Origin: an uncultured Clostridium sp.
Lineage (GTDB): Bacteria > Bacillota > Clostridia > TANB77 > CAG-508
Assembly: GCA_900553685.1 (NCBI GenBank)
Contig: USEI01000006.1
Location: 26,412 to 90,411, forward strand
Direction of reading: 5' to 3'
DNA: 64,000 nt
The notes beneath the pieces were generated by a model. That model was not told where the DNA came from. It saw only the letters and a program-made list of their open reading frames with translations, and searched no databases. How positions within the stretch are numbered: the stretch's first letter is position 1; each line of letters begins with the position of its first letter. Below are positions 53,805 through 63,935 of this stretch, piece by piece. The translations under genes and the position numbers were made by a program.

Positions 53805-56696
53805 ATGGCAACTAAAGAAGAAAGGGAAGATAGAAAAAAAAGAATAGACAAAACAAAAGATAGAGATAATCTTATTGCTGATAATGGTCTTGATGGAAAA
53901 GTCATAGATGTATATGATATTCTAGCAAGGTCTAATAGCCCTGTTATAGTTAATTTAAGAAAACTTAATCAGTATGGTATTACAGATGTAATGATAGCCA
54001 ATTTATATGAAAATTTAACTAGTTCAGTAGAAACTAGAGATAGTGCAATGGATACTTTAAAAAATGTTTATATAAATTTGGTTAGATATATAAATAAATT
54101 GCCAAATGGTATAGTTTTAGATCCTAAAACAGGAGAAAAAGATCCAATCAAAAGTTATGAACAAGCAGTGATGGCAGGCATAGAAAATGATCAATTTTAT
54201 AAAAAAAATCAAGAAATAGGCAATAAAGTTATAAAAGCAATGATAAAAGATGGAATATTAACACAAAATGAAAATAATGAAAATACTGCTGACAAGTTTT
54301 ATGGTATTATTGATAGAAGAGTTATTAAAGATATAAATAACAAAAATAACGACATAGATAAGAAAATTTTTGAGAAAATAAAACAGTTATATATAAAAGA
54401 TGGTTTGCTTAAAGAACTGAAATTTATAGGAAATGTGGTGAATAGTTATAAAGATAATTCAGCTGATATATCTACTATACCATTAGAAGAAAGAATGGAA
54501 AGTGCTAAAGCATTATTTTGCATAATGCATAACCAAGAAATGGGATTTTCAGAAGAAGAAAAGAAGGAAGCATACGATAGGATATATGAATTATTTCCTA
54601 ATGAAGATTATGATAAAAAAGATGATAATGGACTTCTAAAATTTTTAGTTAGTAAGTATGAAAACATTGATATAGAATCTTTATCTGATGCTGAAACTAT
54701 TTCAATTTTATTTTCAAATATAGAAAAGTGGAGTAATGAAGCAATAAAATATCATGAAGAAGAAGCTAATAAAGAAGTTAATATTGCAAATGAAATTTTA
54801 TTACTTGAGGCAAAGTTACAATACACAGATAAAAATAGTCCAGATTATATTATACTTATGAGTAGAATGAATAAAATACATGAAGAAAACCCACAATATA
54901 TGGAAAAATTTAACTCATTAAGAAATGAAAATGGTTCAGTTACAATAGGTGCTCAAAAAATGGTTAATGAATATGTTGGTACTATGAGAGATATTACTTT
55001 AAATGCAATAATAGATACAACTGATATATCAAAATTATCAGATGAAGAGAGAGATAAACATACAACATATTTATTGGTAGCTGCTACTACTGAAACAAAT
55101 AGTGAATTAGCTAAAAAGTCTTTATCTATTTTAAAACAGATGTATCCAGATATTGCTGCAGGTATAGAAAAAAATAATGGAGATAAGAGTAATTTAATAG
55201 AAAAAATTACAACTAGATTATTAGGAAAAAATATAGAGTATGAAGAAGAAATTGATTTGATGAGAGAAACTATAAATAAAATATTAGTAGAAAATCAATT
55301 CGAAAAATTTATTAGTGGAGAAAAAGATAATAAGAAGATTTCAGATGAAGAAGTTGATAGACTCTATACAAAAGAATCAGTAGAATTATTGACAGGTATA
55401 GATTTAACTAAAAGTACATTGCAAAATAAATTTAATAAAGATTCTAAAATGGAATTTTCTGAGAGTGATGAAAAAACATATATGGAATTATATAAAAAAT
55501 CTAGTATAGGTTCTTGGATAAGTACAAAAGATGAAGTATTTTTTCATAGATATATGGCAATATTACTTTTAGAAGATAAATTATCTGAAGAAGAAATAGC
55601 GAATGGTCAAACTAACTATAAAATATGTCAAAATATGTTAGCCAAAATGCAAAGAGAGAATCCAAAATTGGTAAAAAAATTTTCTGAATATACTCCAGAA
55701 CAGTTACAAGAGCTAAAAGAGCAAGAGAGAAGATTCGAAAAAGATAAATTAAATTCAAAAGTATTAGATTTTTATCAAAAGAATGTACTAACTTTGAATC
55801 CAGATTATTATCATTTAGATAAGCAAGACAGATTTGAATATTTAAGAATAACTATACTTTCAAGAGAGCTAGCTAAAAGTGCTGATACTCCAGAGGAAAG
55901 CCAAATGCTTTTAAAATTATCTAATAGAGCATTAGAAATAATGAATACAGAGGAAAATAAATTTATAGAATTTGATGAAAATGGAAATGGAATTGTAAAC
56001 GAAGATGTACTATTGTCAGAATACAAAAATTATACTACAGTAAATAGATTAAGAGAAAATAATTTAGATGAAATAGGAAAAAATCTTTATGATAAATATC
56101 AAAGAGTATATTTTGTTGGAAAGATGACAGAATATTCTAAACTAAAAGATTCTGATTTTGGAGCATTAAAATCAAATTCTGATGATGAAAAGCTTAGTGA
56201 GATAATAAGTTTTAAGGAGAAAAAAAACAAAGAAAGATTGGATGATTTAATCAATCAGAAAGAAGCAGAAGAAACAAATGAAAGTGAAAAAAAGGAATCT
56301 GGAAAACAATCAACCTTAAAAACAGAAGAAATTAGTACAGATAATAGAGATTTTCAAGATTTAACAGAAGAAAAGAGTTTAGTACCACAAGATAATTCTA
56401 TTTTTGGCAGATTTAAAAAAGCAATTAATGAATTAAAGAATAATGCTAGAGATGCATTTAAAAAATTTAAAGATTTATTTGCAGGAAAAAATCCTGAAGA
56501 AAAAAATGAAGAAAAGAATGAAATAAATGGACAAAATCCTAAAAAAGTTCAAGAATCTGCTTTTGACAAATATAGAGTTGAAGGAATATCTGGAAAAATT
56601 CAAGAACAGTCACAAAGCCAAACAGTAACTGGAGAAAAACAAGGACAAAAAAATCAAGAAGGAAAAACTGAAGAATATGAAGATATAACAATGTAA
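53805..56696 (+). CDS. Large helical protein (963 residues), NGIVLD-family member B
   Basis: Not recognised; tandem paralogue of the 1273-residue gene upstream, sharing the N-terminal module (NGIVLD at residues 101-106, followed by TGEKD), the DLTKSTLQNKF...GSWIS segment, and a FDENGNGIVNEDVL segment near residue 725. The last looks like an EF-hand loop but lacks the final acidic ligand. The C-terminal 150 residues are low-complexity, with a basic helix (RFKKAINELKNNARDAFKKF) and then a Gln/Glu/Asn-rich end. Predicted cytoplasmic. GGGAG precedes the ATG. trmFO begins 32 bases downstream and may be co-transcribed. Confidence 0.75.
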   Translation: MATKEEREDRKKRIDKTKDRDNLIADNGLDGKVIDVYDILARSNSPVIVNLRKLNQYGITDVMIANLYENLTSSVETRDSAMDTLKNVYINLVRYINKLPNGIVLDPKTGEKDPIKSYEQAVMAGIENDQFYKKNQEIGNKVIKAMIKDGILTQNENNENTADKFYGIIDRRVIKDINNKNNDIDKKIFEKIKQLYIKDGLLKELKFIGNVVNSYKDNSADISTIPLEERMESAKALFCIMHNQEMGFSEEEKKEAYDRIYELFPNEDYDKKDDNGLLKFLVSKYENIDIESLSDAETISILFSNIEKWSNEAIKYHEEEANKEVNIANEILLLEAKLQYTDKNSPDYIILMSRMNKIHEENPQYMEKFNSLRNENGSVTIGAQKMVNEYVGTMRDITLNAIIDTTDISKLSDEERDKHTTYLLVAATTETNSELAKKSLSILKQMYPDIAAGIEKNNGDKSNLIEKITTRLLGKNIEYEEEIDLMRETINKILVENQFEKFISGEKDNKKISDEEVDRLYTKESVELLTGIDLTKSTLQNKFNKDSKMEFSESDEKTYMELYKKSSIGSWISTKDEVFFHRYMAILLLEDKLSEEEIANGQTNYKICQNMLAKMQRENPKLVKKFSEYTPEQLQELKEQERRFEKDKLNSKVLDFYQKNVLTLNPDYYHLDKQDRFEYLRITILSRELAKSADTPEESQMLLKLSNRALEIMNTEENKFIEFDENGNGIVNEDVLLSEYKNYTTVNRLRENNLDEIGKNLYDKYQRVYFVGKMTEYSKLKDSDFGALKSNSDDEKLSEIISFKEKKNKERLDDLINQKEAEETNESEKKESGKQSTLKTEEISTDNRDFQDLTEEKSLVPQDNSIFGRFKKAINELKNNARDAFKKFKDLFAGKNPEEKNEEKNEINGQNPKKVQESAFDKYRVEGISGKIQEQSQSQTVTGEKQGQKNQEGKTEEYEDITM

Positions 56697-56728
56697 ATAA
56701 AAAATAGGGAGAAAATCACAAATATATT

Positions 56729-58267
56729 ATGAAAGAAATTATAGTAATAGGTGGTGGACTTGCAGGTTCAGAAGCAGCACTGCAAATTGCAAAAAGAAAA
56801 ATAAGAGTAAAACTTTATGAAATGAAGCCTATAAAATTTTCAGAGGCACATTCTAATAAAGATTTGGCTGAAATCGTATGTAGTAATTCCTTTAAATCAA
56901 ATCTTTTGACAAATGCATGTGGCTTATTAAAGGAAGAACTACGAAGATTAGGTAGTGAATTAATTTCTGTAGCAGATAGTGTGCAAGTTCCAGCAGGACA
57001 AGCTTTAGCAGTAGATAGAGAAAAATTTGCAAAATTAGTTACTGCTAGAATTGAAGAAAATGAATATATAGAAGTTGTAAGAGAAGAAGTAAAAGAAATT
57101 CCAAAAGATAGTGTGGTTATAATAGCAACTGGTCCACTTACTTCTGAAAGTCTATCAAAAAAAATCTCTGATTTAACAGGGAATGATAAATTATTTTTCT
57201 ATGATGCTGCTGCACCAATAGTTGAAAAAGATTCTATAGATATGAATATAGGATTTTTTGGTGATAGGTATGTTCAAGAAAGAGAAAAAGATGAAGATTA
57301 TGATGTTTGGCTGGAAAGAATAAAAGATATAAAAGGAAGCTATATAAATCTTCCTATGAATAAAGAAGAATATGAGAAATTTTATAATGAGCTGATAAAT
57401 TCTGAAGTAGTAACCTTACATGAATTTGAAAAAAGAGAAATATTTGAAGGTTGTATGCCGATTGAGATTATGGCAAAAAGAGGCATAGATACATTAAGAT
57501 ATGGACCTTTAAAACCAGTAGGATTTACAGATCCTAAAGCAGGAAAAAGGCCTTATGCAGTAGTGCAACTAAGACAAGACAACCAAGAAGGAAATTTATA
57601 TAATATAGTAGGATTTCAAACTAATTTAAAATATGGTGAACAAAAAAGAGTTTTTTCTCTAATTCCAGGTTTAGAAAAAGCAAATTTTGTAAAATATGGA
57701 GTTATGCATAGAAATACATATATAAATTCTACATTAGTTTTAGATAATACGTATAATTTAAAAAATGATAGAAGAATATTTTTTGCAGGCCAAATAACAG
57801 GAGTAGAAGGATATGTTGAATCAATTTCATCAGGATTTGTAGCTGGGATTAATGCAGTTAAAATGCATAAAATATTAAATAGTATTGAAAATAATGTATA
57901 TTCAAAAAAAGCAACTAATAGTGAGTATTATAAAAAAAATGAAAAGATAGATATTAACGAAAAGAATGTAGATAATCAAGAGAATGCAAATTGCAATAGT
58001 ATAGATAATAAAAATATTTGCATAAAGAAACAAAAAGATATAGAGAATGCTTATGAAAAAGAAAAGATTAGTTTTCCAAGAGAAACGGTAATAGGTGCTT
58101 TAGCAGATTATATATCAACCAAAAATGAAAAATTCCAACCTATGAATGCAAATTTTGGAATACTGCCACAGTTAGAGGAGAAAATTAAAGATAAAAAGCT
58201 TAGATATACTAAATTATCAGAAAGAGCATTAAAAATTTTAGAAGAAAAAATGATTTACAAAAAATAA
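56729..58267 (+). CDS. trmFO: tRNA uracil-54 C5-methyltransferase, folate/FAD-dependent
   Basis: Makes 5-methyluridine at position 54 of tRNA using methylenetetrahydrofolate and FADH2. The FAD motif [13 protein letters not shown], the CSNSFKSN loop, [15 protein letters not shown], the [17 protein letters not shown] region and [12 protein letters not shown] are all present. Family length is about 435-450; this one has 512 owing to an Asn/Lys-rich insert of about 60 residues (385-448) before the conserved [14 protein letters not shown]. The insert looks like low-complexity loop. The family start [10 protein letters not shown] fixes the ATG at 56729, but the nearest ribosome site, AGGGAG, is about 17 bases away, longer than usual. 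Confidence 0.95.
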   Translation: MKEIIVIGGGLAGSEAALQIAKRKIRVKLYEMKPIKFSEAHSNKDLAEIVCSNSFKSNLLTNACGLLKEELRRLGSELISVADSVQVPAGQALAVDREKFAKLVTARIEENEYIEVVREEVKEIPKDSVVIIATGPLTSESLSKKISDLTGNDKLFFYDAAAPIVEKDSIDMNIGFFGDRYVQEREKDEDYDVWLERIKDIKGSYINLPMNKEEYEKFYNELINSEVVTLHEFEKREIFEGCMPIEIMAKRGIDTLRYGPLKPVGFTDPKAGKRPYAVVQLRQDNQEGNLYNIVGFQTNLKYGEQKRVFSLIPGLEKANFVKYGVMHRNTYINSTLVLDNTYNLKNDRRIFFAGQITGVEGYVESISSGFVAGINAVKMHKILNSIENNVYSKKATNSEYYKKNEKIDINEKNVDNQENANCNSIDNKNICIKKQKDIENAYEKEKISFPRETVIGALADYISTKNEKFQPMNANFGILPQLEEKIKDKKLRYTKLSERALKILEEKMIYKK

Positions 58268-58295
58268 CATAAATGTAAAAAATTATGTAAAACTA

Positions 58296-58324
58296 TTGAA
58301 AAAAGCCTGAATTTGTGCTAAAAT
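58296..58324 (+). promoter_or_regulatory. Promoter of the 58391-63891 gene pair
   Basis: TTGAAA (58296-58301), 17-base spacer, TAAAAT (58319-58324), about 66 bases before the first start codon. Confidence 0.75.
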
Positions 58325-58390
58325 TATAAATAGTTAGGTTTTGCGAAAAAATAAATACAATAGATAAAATAAATAATTAGGAGGAAAAAT

Positions 58391-58555
58391 ATGAGTCCAG
58401 AAGAATTAGGTAAAAAAATTGTTGAACTTAGTGAAAGTCTTGATGATGAGACAATCAAAACTGCTTCAAATGAAGAGTTGATGGGATATTTATTCTTAGT
58501 AGAAAAAATGAAATCAAAGCTTGAAAAAGCTGTAAAATTAGAAGGAGATAAATAA
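58391..58555 (+). CDS. 54-residue helical protein upstream of the giant coiled-coil gene
   Basis: Not recognised. Starts MSPEELGKKIVELSESLDD and ends KSKLEKAVKLEGDK; acidic and helical, probably one or two short helices. TTAGGAGGAAAAAT gives a strong ribosome site. Its stop codon lies two bases before the ATG of the giant gene, and the giant gene's GGAG site is inside this frame, so the two are coupled and probably make partners. Good codon use and a consensus promoter support a real gene. Confidence 0.8.
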   Translation: MSPEELGKKIVELSESLDDETIKTASNEELMGYLFLVEKMKSKLEKAVKLEGDK

Positions 58556-58557
58556 TT

Positions 58558-61500
58558 ATGGAAGAAAATTTAATGGAAAGACTATTAAATGATTTCAATG
58601 GAGTTTTAGAAGAATTTAATCAACTTGTAGCAAACAAAGACATTGACGGAGTAAGAAGAGTTCTTAATGAAGTAAACAGACTTATTCAAGAACAAAACGG
58701 AATAGTATTAGATGACAGAGAGCCACAATATGATCATGTTTTACACGAATTATTAAGTAAAATGAATGGCGTAATAGAACTAGCTGAAAAAACTAGAGGA
58801 ATTGATTTTGAACCAGGAACAAGATTGTATACTAATGTTCAAGTTCAAGAAATGATTACAGATGTTGAAAATCAATTAAGAATTCAAGCTGAGAAGCTAA
58901 GAGTAGGAAGAAATGAAAATAATGAACAAATGATAGCTGAAGCAGAATCAGAAAGACAAAATCTTTTGGCTGAACTATCAAGATTACAAGATGCAATAGT
59001 TCCTAATGAAGAATATAGTAATTTAACATACATAGATGAAAATTTAAAAGCTTTACAAGAAGAAAGAGCAAGATTAGTTGAAGAAAAACAAAATAATATA
59101 GCAGAAATAGAAAGATTAAGAACAGGACAAACATTTACTACAGCTGCTAATCCAGAAAATCAAGCAAGACTTGATGAAATTAATTCAAGAATTTCAGAAT
59201 TAGAACAATTAATTCCTAATCTTGAAAATCAAATTAATGACATAAAAGGAACCAATATTAGTGAGTTAATTGCTAGTTTAAGAAATGAAACTAACAATAG
59301 AAATGATTTAGTTTCAAGAAGAGAGACATTACAAGAGCAATTAAGAGCAGCAGGAGACAGAGTAAGAGAAACAAGAGGTTTTGATGAAGCATATGCTCAA
59401 GCACGTGCTGATTATAGTGCTCTTGTTCAACAAATTTCAGATTTAGATGCTCAAATTGAAAGAACTAATTCTGCTCAAGAAAATATTGAATTTTTAGAAT
59501 CATTTTTACCAGATATTGAACAAAGAGAAGAAGTTCTAGATCCTATGGATTATACATACATGGGAAGATTAAGTGATGAACAAATAATAAGAAGACTATT
59601 AAGCGAACAATTACATTTAAGTGAAGAAGAAATAAATGAAACAATTGGAGAATATTCATTAGTTCCAGTAGATGATGGAGCACATGATGAACAAGGTGAA
59701 GATAATCCAATTTCAATGAGACAATTAGTTAGAACTAGAACTCAAAAAGGTGATATGACTATAGGTCAAGCTTTAGAAGATTTGGAAAGTAGACTTTATG
59801 ATGGACCAGTTGTAGATCATACTCAAGAAATTGAAGAGATTGATTCAAGAATTTCTGAACTTGATAGAGTAATTGCTGACGCAGAAAATAGAATTTCTCA
59901 GATACAATCATCATCAATTAGAGATATAATTGCTCAAAATCAAGAAAATCAAAGATTAAGAGCTGAATTAGAATCAAGAAGAGAGACATTACAAGAACAA
60001 CTAAGAGCAGCAGGAGATAGAGTAAGAGAAACAAGAGGTTTTGATGAAGCATATGCACAAGCACGTGCTGATTATAGTGCTCTTGTTCAACAAATTGCCG
60101 ATATTGATGGACAAATAAATAATATTGGTACAAATGATATTGAGTACTTAGAATCACTTGTTACTAGACAAGAAAATGTTCTAGATCCTATGGATTATAC
60201 ATACATGGGAAGATTAAGTGATGAACAAATAATAAGAAGACTATTAAGCGAACAATTACATTTAAGTGAAGAAGAAATAAATGAAACAATTGGAGAATAT
60301 TCATTAGTTCCAGTAGATGATGGAGCACATGATGAACAAGGTGAAGATAATCCAATTTCAATGAGACAATTAGTTAGAACAGTAAGAGAACCTATTACTG
60401 TTCAAGAAGCATATGAAAGAAATATATCAGAATTAGAATCAAGAAGAGCGGCGTTACAAGAACAATTAAGGGCAGCAGGAAATAGAGTAAGAGAAACAAG
60501 AGGTTTTGATGGAGCAAATGCACAAGCACATGCAGATTATAATGCACTTGTTCAACAAATTTCTGATATAGAAAATGAAATTAATTCTTTTAAAGAAAGA
60601 TTTAATGAAGCAACAGGAATAAAGGCTGAAGAAGCTAGAATTGCAGCTGCAAAAAGAGAACAAGAAGAGTTAAGATCAAGAAAGGAACAATTAGAGCAAG
60701 ATACTTCTAGACAAAAAAATCCAGAAATAAGAGATAGATTAAATAAACTAAAAGAAATTTCGGGGATAGCTGCACTTGAGCTTCAAATACAACAAGCTAA
60801 AGATGAAATTAGTAAATTACAAGAAGAAAGAACTACATTAGTTCCTGCCAAAGGAGAACCAAGTAAAGAAGATTCTGAAAGAATAGCAGCTCTAGAAGCA
60901 AGAAACAGAGAAATAGATGCTAGAATAGTAGAAATAGATCAACAAATAGAGCAAATACCAGGAATACATATTCCAGGAAAAGAATCTCAAGATAAATTAG
61001 ATATAACTGCAGAAGCTCAAAAAATTGGTGATAAAATATTTAAGACTGCAAAAATCAGAAGAGAATTAGCAGATAGACAAATAAGTAGAGATGAATTCTT
61101 AGCTTTTTATAAAGAAGGATATACTAAAACAAATCAGCAAATAGACCAACTTGGTGAAGATTATAAGAAGATTTTAGCTGAAATGAAAACTATAATTGTT
61201 GATACTACAGGTACAGGAAAGAGAATAGACAAGCAAATTGAAGAAGCAGAGGCTTCTGGAAATACAGAATTAGCAACAAAATTATATGAACAAATGAGAA
61301 AAAACTTTGTTACTGCTGGTAGAGAACAACAATTAAAAGATTTAGGTTTAGATCACGAGATTACATCTCCTGAAGATGTTGAAAAAATGAAACAATTTTT
61401 CCAAGTTTATAAAACAAGTGTAGAAAAAGGCATAAAGGATATTAAACTTTCAATAAATGAATTAAGAGAGAATGCACAAATATTCTTAACAGAGATATCA

Positions 61501-63891
61501 AGAATACAAGCTGAAAAAGCAACAATAGAAATAGCTGGAGAATCACCTGAAGAATTAGAAGCAAAATCTGCAGCAAGAAAAGATTTAAGAAGAAAATTAT
61601 TAGAAGCTTCTATAACTCCAGAAAAAGATTTAACAGATGAGCAAATAGAATTACTAGAAGACTGGCAAAATAGTAGTGAAAGATTTCTATCAAAGAAGAC
61701 AACAGGAAAATATATGTATATAGATAGAGATGGAAAAGAACAAATCATAGATGTTGATACTATAGCTGAATATGATGAATATGCAGCAGATATAGATTTC
61801 TTAGGAGTACCTGCTTATAAAGAAAACTTAGAACAAATTAGTGCTTATAATCAAACAAAAGATCCATATGTTTTTGGAGAAGAGGTTGGTAGAAAATATG
61901 ACGAAGCTGAAGCTGAGAGAGAAGGTGCTGGAGAAGAAGTACTTGCAAGAATAATGGCTGATAAACAAAAATATGTTGAAACATTTAATGGAATACCAAA
62001 TCCTCACAAAGTAAAATATGAGAATTGGAAAACAGCAGGTTCAACACTAAAAGGAATGAAACCTGTAAGTAAAGATTTGCCAATGCCAACAAGAGCCAAA
62101 AATGCTCTTGAGAATGTAGGAAGATTCTTAGGAATAAGAGTTCCAAAATTTACAAGAAAAGATGAACATGGAAATGATGTTAGAGATATTAAAGGCGGAA
62201 TTACTACATTAGCATTAGATGGTCTTGTAGCTGGTGCTGTTATAGGATCAGCAGTAACAATCGGACCAGCACTTGCTGTAGCAGGGTATGCAGCAAAAGG
62301 AATTGTAACACTAGGAAACAAAATAGCTGCTAGAGTAGAATATTCAAAACATAAAGATGAAATAGATAATAATACTCCAGTAATAAATCAAGCAGATAGA
62401 AATGCTCGTGAAGTTGCAAGAAAAGCATATTATAGGGAACAAGGTGACAATAGGTTGGTTGCTTGGGCAAAAGCGAAAGCAGATAAATATTTTACAAGAA
62501 CAAGAGAAAAAGAAACAGAACAAGCTATAGTTGACGGATTAATGACTGAATTTGAAGAAGTAGAAAATGCTAGAAATGAAGCTCTAAAATCTAATATTGA
62601 ATTAGGAAGAAAAAATCAAGAAGCAAGACAAGCTAGACAAAGACAAATTGCAATGAGTGCTAATACATATAATGATATAGTAAGAGATCCGGATTCAATA
62701 GATATGGACGAAGCTACTGCAACAATAGCAAGAAATGCAGCATTAGAATCTATGAAAACTGGAGCAGGAATAGAAGATGTAAATGCAAATTCAAAAGCTC
62801 AAAGAAAAGAACAATATGTAAAACAAGAAGGACCAGTTGCTAAAACTGAAGATTTAGATGAGGCGGCTTTTGCTGAATCAGCAGATGGACCAGTTTCTGC
62901 AATTACAGCAGAACAAATATATACTGGTAGAAAACAACATGTAGATAGATTAAATAGAATATTAACAATAGTAACAACAGCTGGATTAAAATTTGGATAT
63001 ACAGCTTGGAAAGATGGATTTACACAAACAGATGTTATACATCATGATGCAGAAATGGGTGAAAAAGTTGTACATCATGATGCAGAATATGGAGAAGTTG
63101 ATACTCCAATTCATGAGACTCAATATGATACAAGTAAAACATTAGAGGAATTAAGACAAAATTATGCTGGAAAAACAGCTGATGAATATTATTCAGTATC
63201 TGGTGGATTAGCAGGACAAAGAACAGAAGCTTTAGTTGATAAAGGAATTACTGCAGGTTGGTTTGATGATAAATCTGCTTGGGGAACAGGAATATCTGAT
63301 ACACATGGTTTAACAGCTCCAACTTTAACTGAAAGACTAGCAGATACAGATTTATTGGACGCAAATGGAATGTTACGTCAAGATATTACAGTACAACAAT
63401 TATTAGATGGAATTGGATGTCAAAATGCAGATTTGTCAACATTAGATGGAATATATGTTTCTGTAGGTGATAAATATTGGGTTGCATTATCAGATTTAAT
63501 GGATGGTATGACAAAAGATGTTGTAGTAGGAACACAAAAAGCTACACAATTAATCAAAGAAGCTTATGATGAAACAGTTCCATATGTTATCAAAGAAGCT
63601 TATGATGAAAATGTAACAAGATTTGCGCCAGAACTAATAGGAAAAGCTATAAGAGATGGTGCAATAGCGGGTACAGCAATAGCTGCAGCTGATGCTTTAC
63701 ACGAAGCTGCACAAACTACATATATTGATGGAGCAACTCCTGGAAGACCTGAAGAAGTAACACCAGAAGCAAAAGATTCTTTTGATAAAATAGCTGAAAA
63801 ATTACAGAAACAAGCAAATATTGAAAGAGAAAATAATAGAAGAAGAGAAGAAGAAGAAAAACAAGAAGAACATGATGATGACGGAAGATAA
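58558..63891 (+). CDS. Giant coiled-coil protein (1777 residues) with internal repeats and a hydrophobic segment
   Basis: Not recognised. Residues 1-60 contain an NGIVLD motif (47-52) like that of the proteins at 49828 and 53805. About 90-1080 is coiled coil, with three copies of a RAAGxRVRETRGFD module and two identical copies of a VLDPMDYTYMGRLSDEQII module. About 1220-1260 is hydrophobic with Gly/Ala motifs (LVAGAVIGSAVTIGPALAVAG), a possible membrane hairpin. About 1495-1515 has tandem HHDAExGE repeats. The C-terminus ends in a Glu/Arg/Asp-rich tail. The length and layout recall phage tape-measure proteins, but no phage gene surrounds it. Codon use is more Gly/Ala/Gln-rich and less extreme in A/T than the two related genes. 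Confidence 0.8.
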   Translation: MEENLMERLLNDFNGVLEEFNQLVANKDIDGVRRVLNEVNRLIQEQNGIVLDDREPQYDHVLHELLSKMNGVIELAEKTRGIDFEPGTRLYTNVQVQEMITDVENQLRIQAEKLRVGRNENNEQMIAEAESERQNLLAELSRLQDAIVPNEEYSNLTYIDENLKALQEERARLVEEKQNNIAEIERLRTGQTFTTAANPENQARLDEINSRISELEQLIPNLENQINDIKGTNISELIASLRNETNNRNDLVSRRETLQEQLRAAGDRVRETRGFDEAYAQARADYSALVQQISDLDAQIERTNSAQENIEFLESFLPDIEQREEVLDPMDYTYMGRLSDEQIIRRLLSEQLHLSEEEINETIGEYSLVPVDDGAHDEQGEDNPISMRQLVRTRTQKGDMTIGQALEDLESRLYDGPVVDHTQEIEEIDSRISELDRVIADAENRISQIQSSSIRDIIAQNQENQRLRAELESRRETLQEQLRAAGDRVRETRGFDEAYAQARADYSALVQQIADIDGQINNIGTNDIEYLESLVTRQENVLDPMDYTYMGRLSDEQIIRRLLSEQLHLSEEEINETIGEYSLVPVDDGAHDEQGEDNPISMRQLVRTVREPITVQEAYERNISELESRRAALQEQLRAAGNRVRETRGFDGANAQAHADYNALVQQISDIENEINSFKERFNEATGIKAEEARIAAAKREQEELRSRKEQLEQDTSRQKNPEIRDRLNKLKEISGIAALELQIQQAKDEISKLQEERTTLVPAKGEPSKEDSERIAALEARNREIDARIVEIDQQIEQIPGIHIPGKESQDKLDITAEAQKIGDKIFKTAKIRRELADRQISRDEFLAFYKEGYTKTNQQIDQLGEDYKKILAEMKTIIVDTTGTGKRIDKQIEEAEASGNTELATKLYEQMRKNFVTAGREQQLKDLGLDHEITSPEDVEKMKQFFQVYKTSVEKGIKDIKLSINELRENAQIFLTEISRIQAEKATIEIAGESPEELEAKSAARKDLRRKLLEASITPEKDLTDEQIELLEDWQNSSERFLSKKTTGKYMYIDRDGKEQIIDVDTIAEYDEYAADIDFLGVPAYKENLEQISAYNQTKDPYVFGEEVGRKYDEAEAEREGAGEEVLARIMADKQKYVETFNGIPNPHKVKYENWKTAGSTLKGMKPVSKDLPMPTRAKNALENVGRFLGIRVPKFTRKDEHGNDVRDIKGGITTLALDGLVAGAVIGSAVTIGPALAVAGYAAKGIVTLGNKIAARVEYSKHKDEIDNNTPVINQADRNAREVARKAYYREQGDNRLVAWAKAKADKYFTRTREKETEQAIVDGLMTEFEEVENARNEALKSNIELGRKNQEARQARQRQIAMSANTYNDIVRDPDSIDMDEATATIARNAALESMKTGAGIEDVNANSKAQRKEQYVKQEGPVAKTEDLDEAAFAESADGPVSAITAEQIYTGRKQHVDRLNRILTIVTTAGLKFGYTAWKDGFTQTDVIHHDAEMGEKVVHHDAEYGEVDTPIHETQYDTSKTLEELRQNYAGKTADEYYSVSGGLAGQRTEALVDKGITAGWFDDKSAWGTGISDTHGLTAPTLTERLADTDLLDANGMLRQDITVQQLLDGIGCQNADLSTLDGIYVSVGDKYWVALSDLMDGMTKDVVVGTQKATQLIKEAYDETVPYVIKEAYDENVTRFAPELIGKAIRDGAIAGTAIAAADALHEAAQTTYIDGATPGRPEEVTPEAKDSFDKIAEKLQKQANIERENNRRREEEEKQEEHDDDGR
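59533..59735 (+). repeat. 203-bp perfect direct repeat, copy 1
   Basis: Identical base for base to 60178-60380, offset 645 bases. Encodes the LDPMDYTYMGRL to ISMRQLVRT module. Identity at synonymous positions shows a recent duplication or gene conversion. Confidence 0.95.
60178..60380 (+). repeat. 203-bp perfect direct repeat, copy 2
   Basis: Second copy of the module at 59533-59735. The reading frame is kept, since the offset is a multiple of three. Confidence 0.95.
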
Positions 63892-63905
63892 TATTTAAGC
63901 ATAGA

Positions 63906-63935
63906 ACAAAAAACCTGCGTTGGCAGGTTTTTTGT
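63906..63935 (+). terminator. Intrinsic terminator of the giant gene
   Basis: 13-bp stem (63906-63918 with 63923-63935, GC-rich top CCTGC/GCAGG), 4-base loop, with a TTTTTT run in the right arm. Confidence 0.9.

Larger units (their letters stand above)
59314..60567 (+). repeat. Three copies of a 129-bp coding repeat in the giant gene
   Basis: Copies at 59314-59442, 59974-60102 and 60439-60567 encode SRRETLQEQLRAAGDRVRE-type coiled coil. Copies 1 and 2 differ at few bases; copy 3 has diverged more, so the duplications have different ages. Confidence 0.9.

Noticed and set aside
58558..63891. Phage tape-measure protein
   Set aside because: Length, coiled coil and hydrophobic patch fit, but there are no head, tail or lysis genes around, and related proteins sit beside housekeeping genes.
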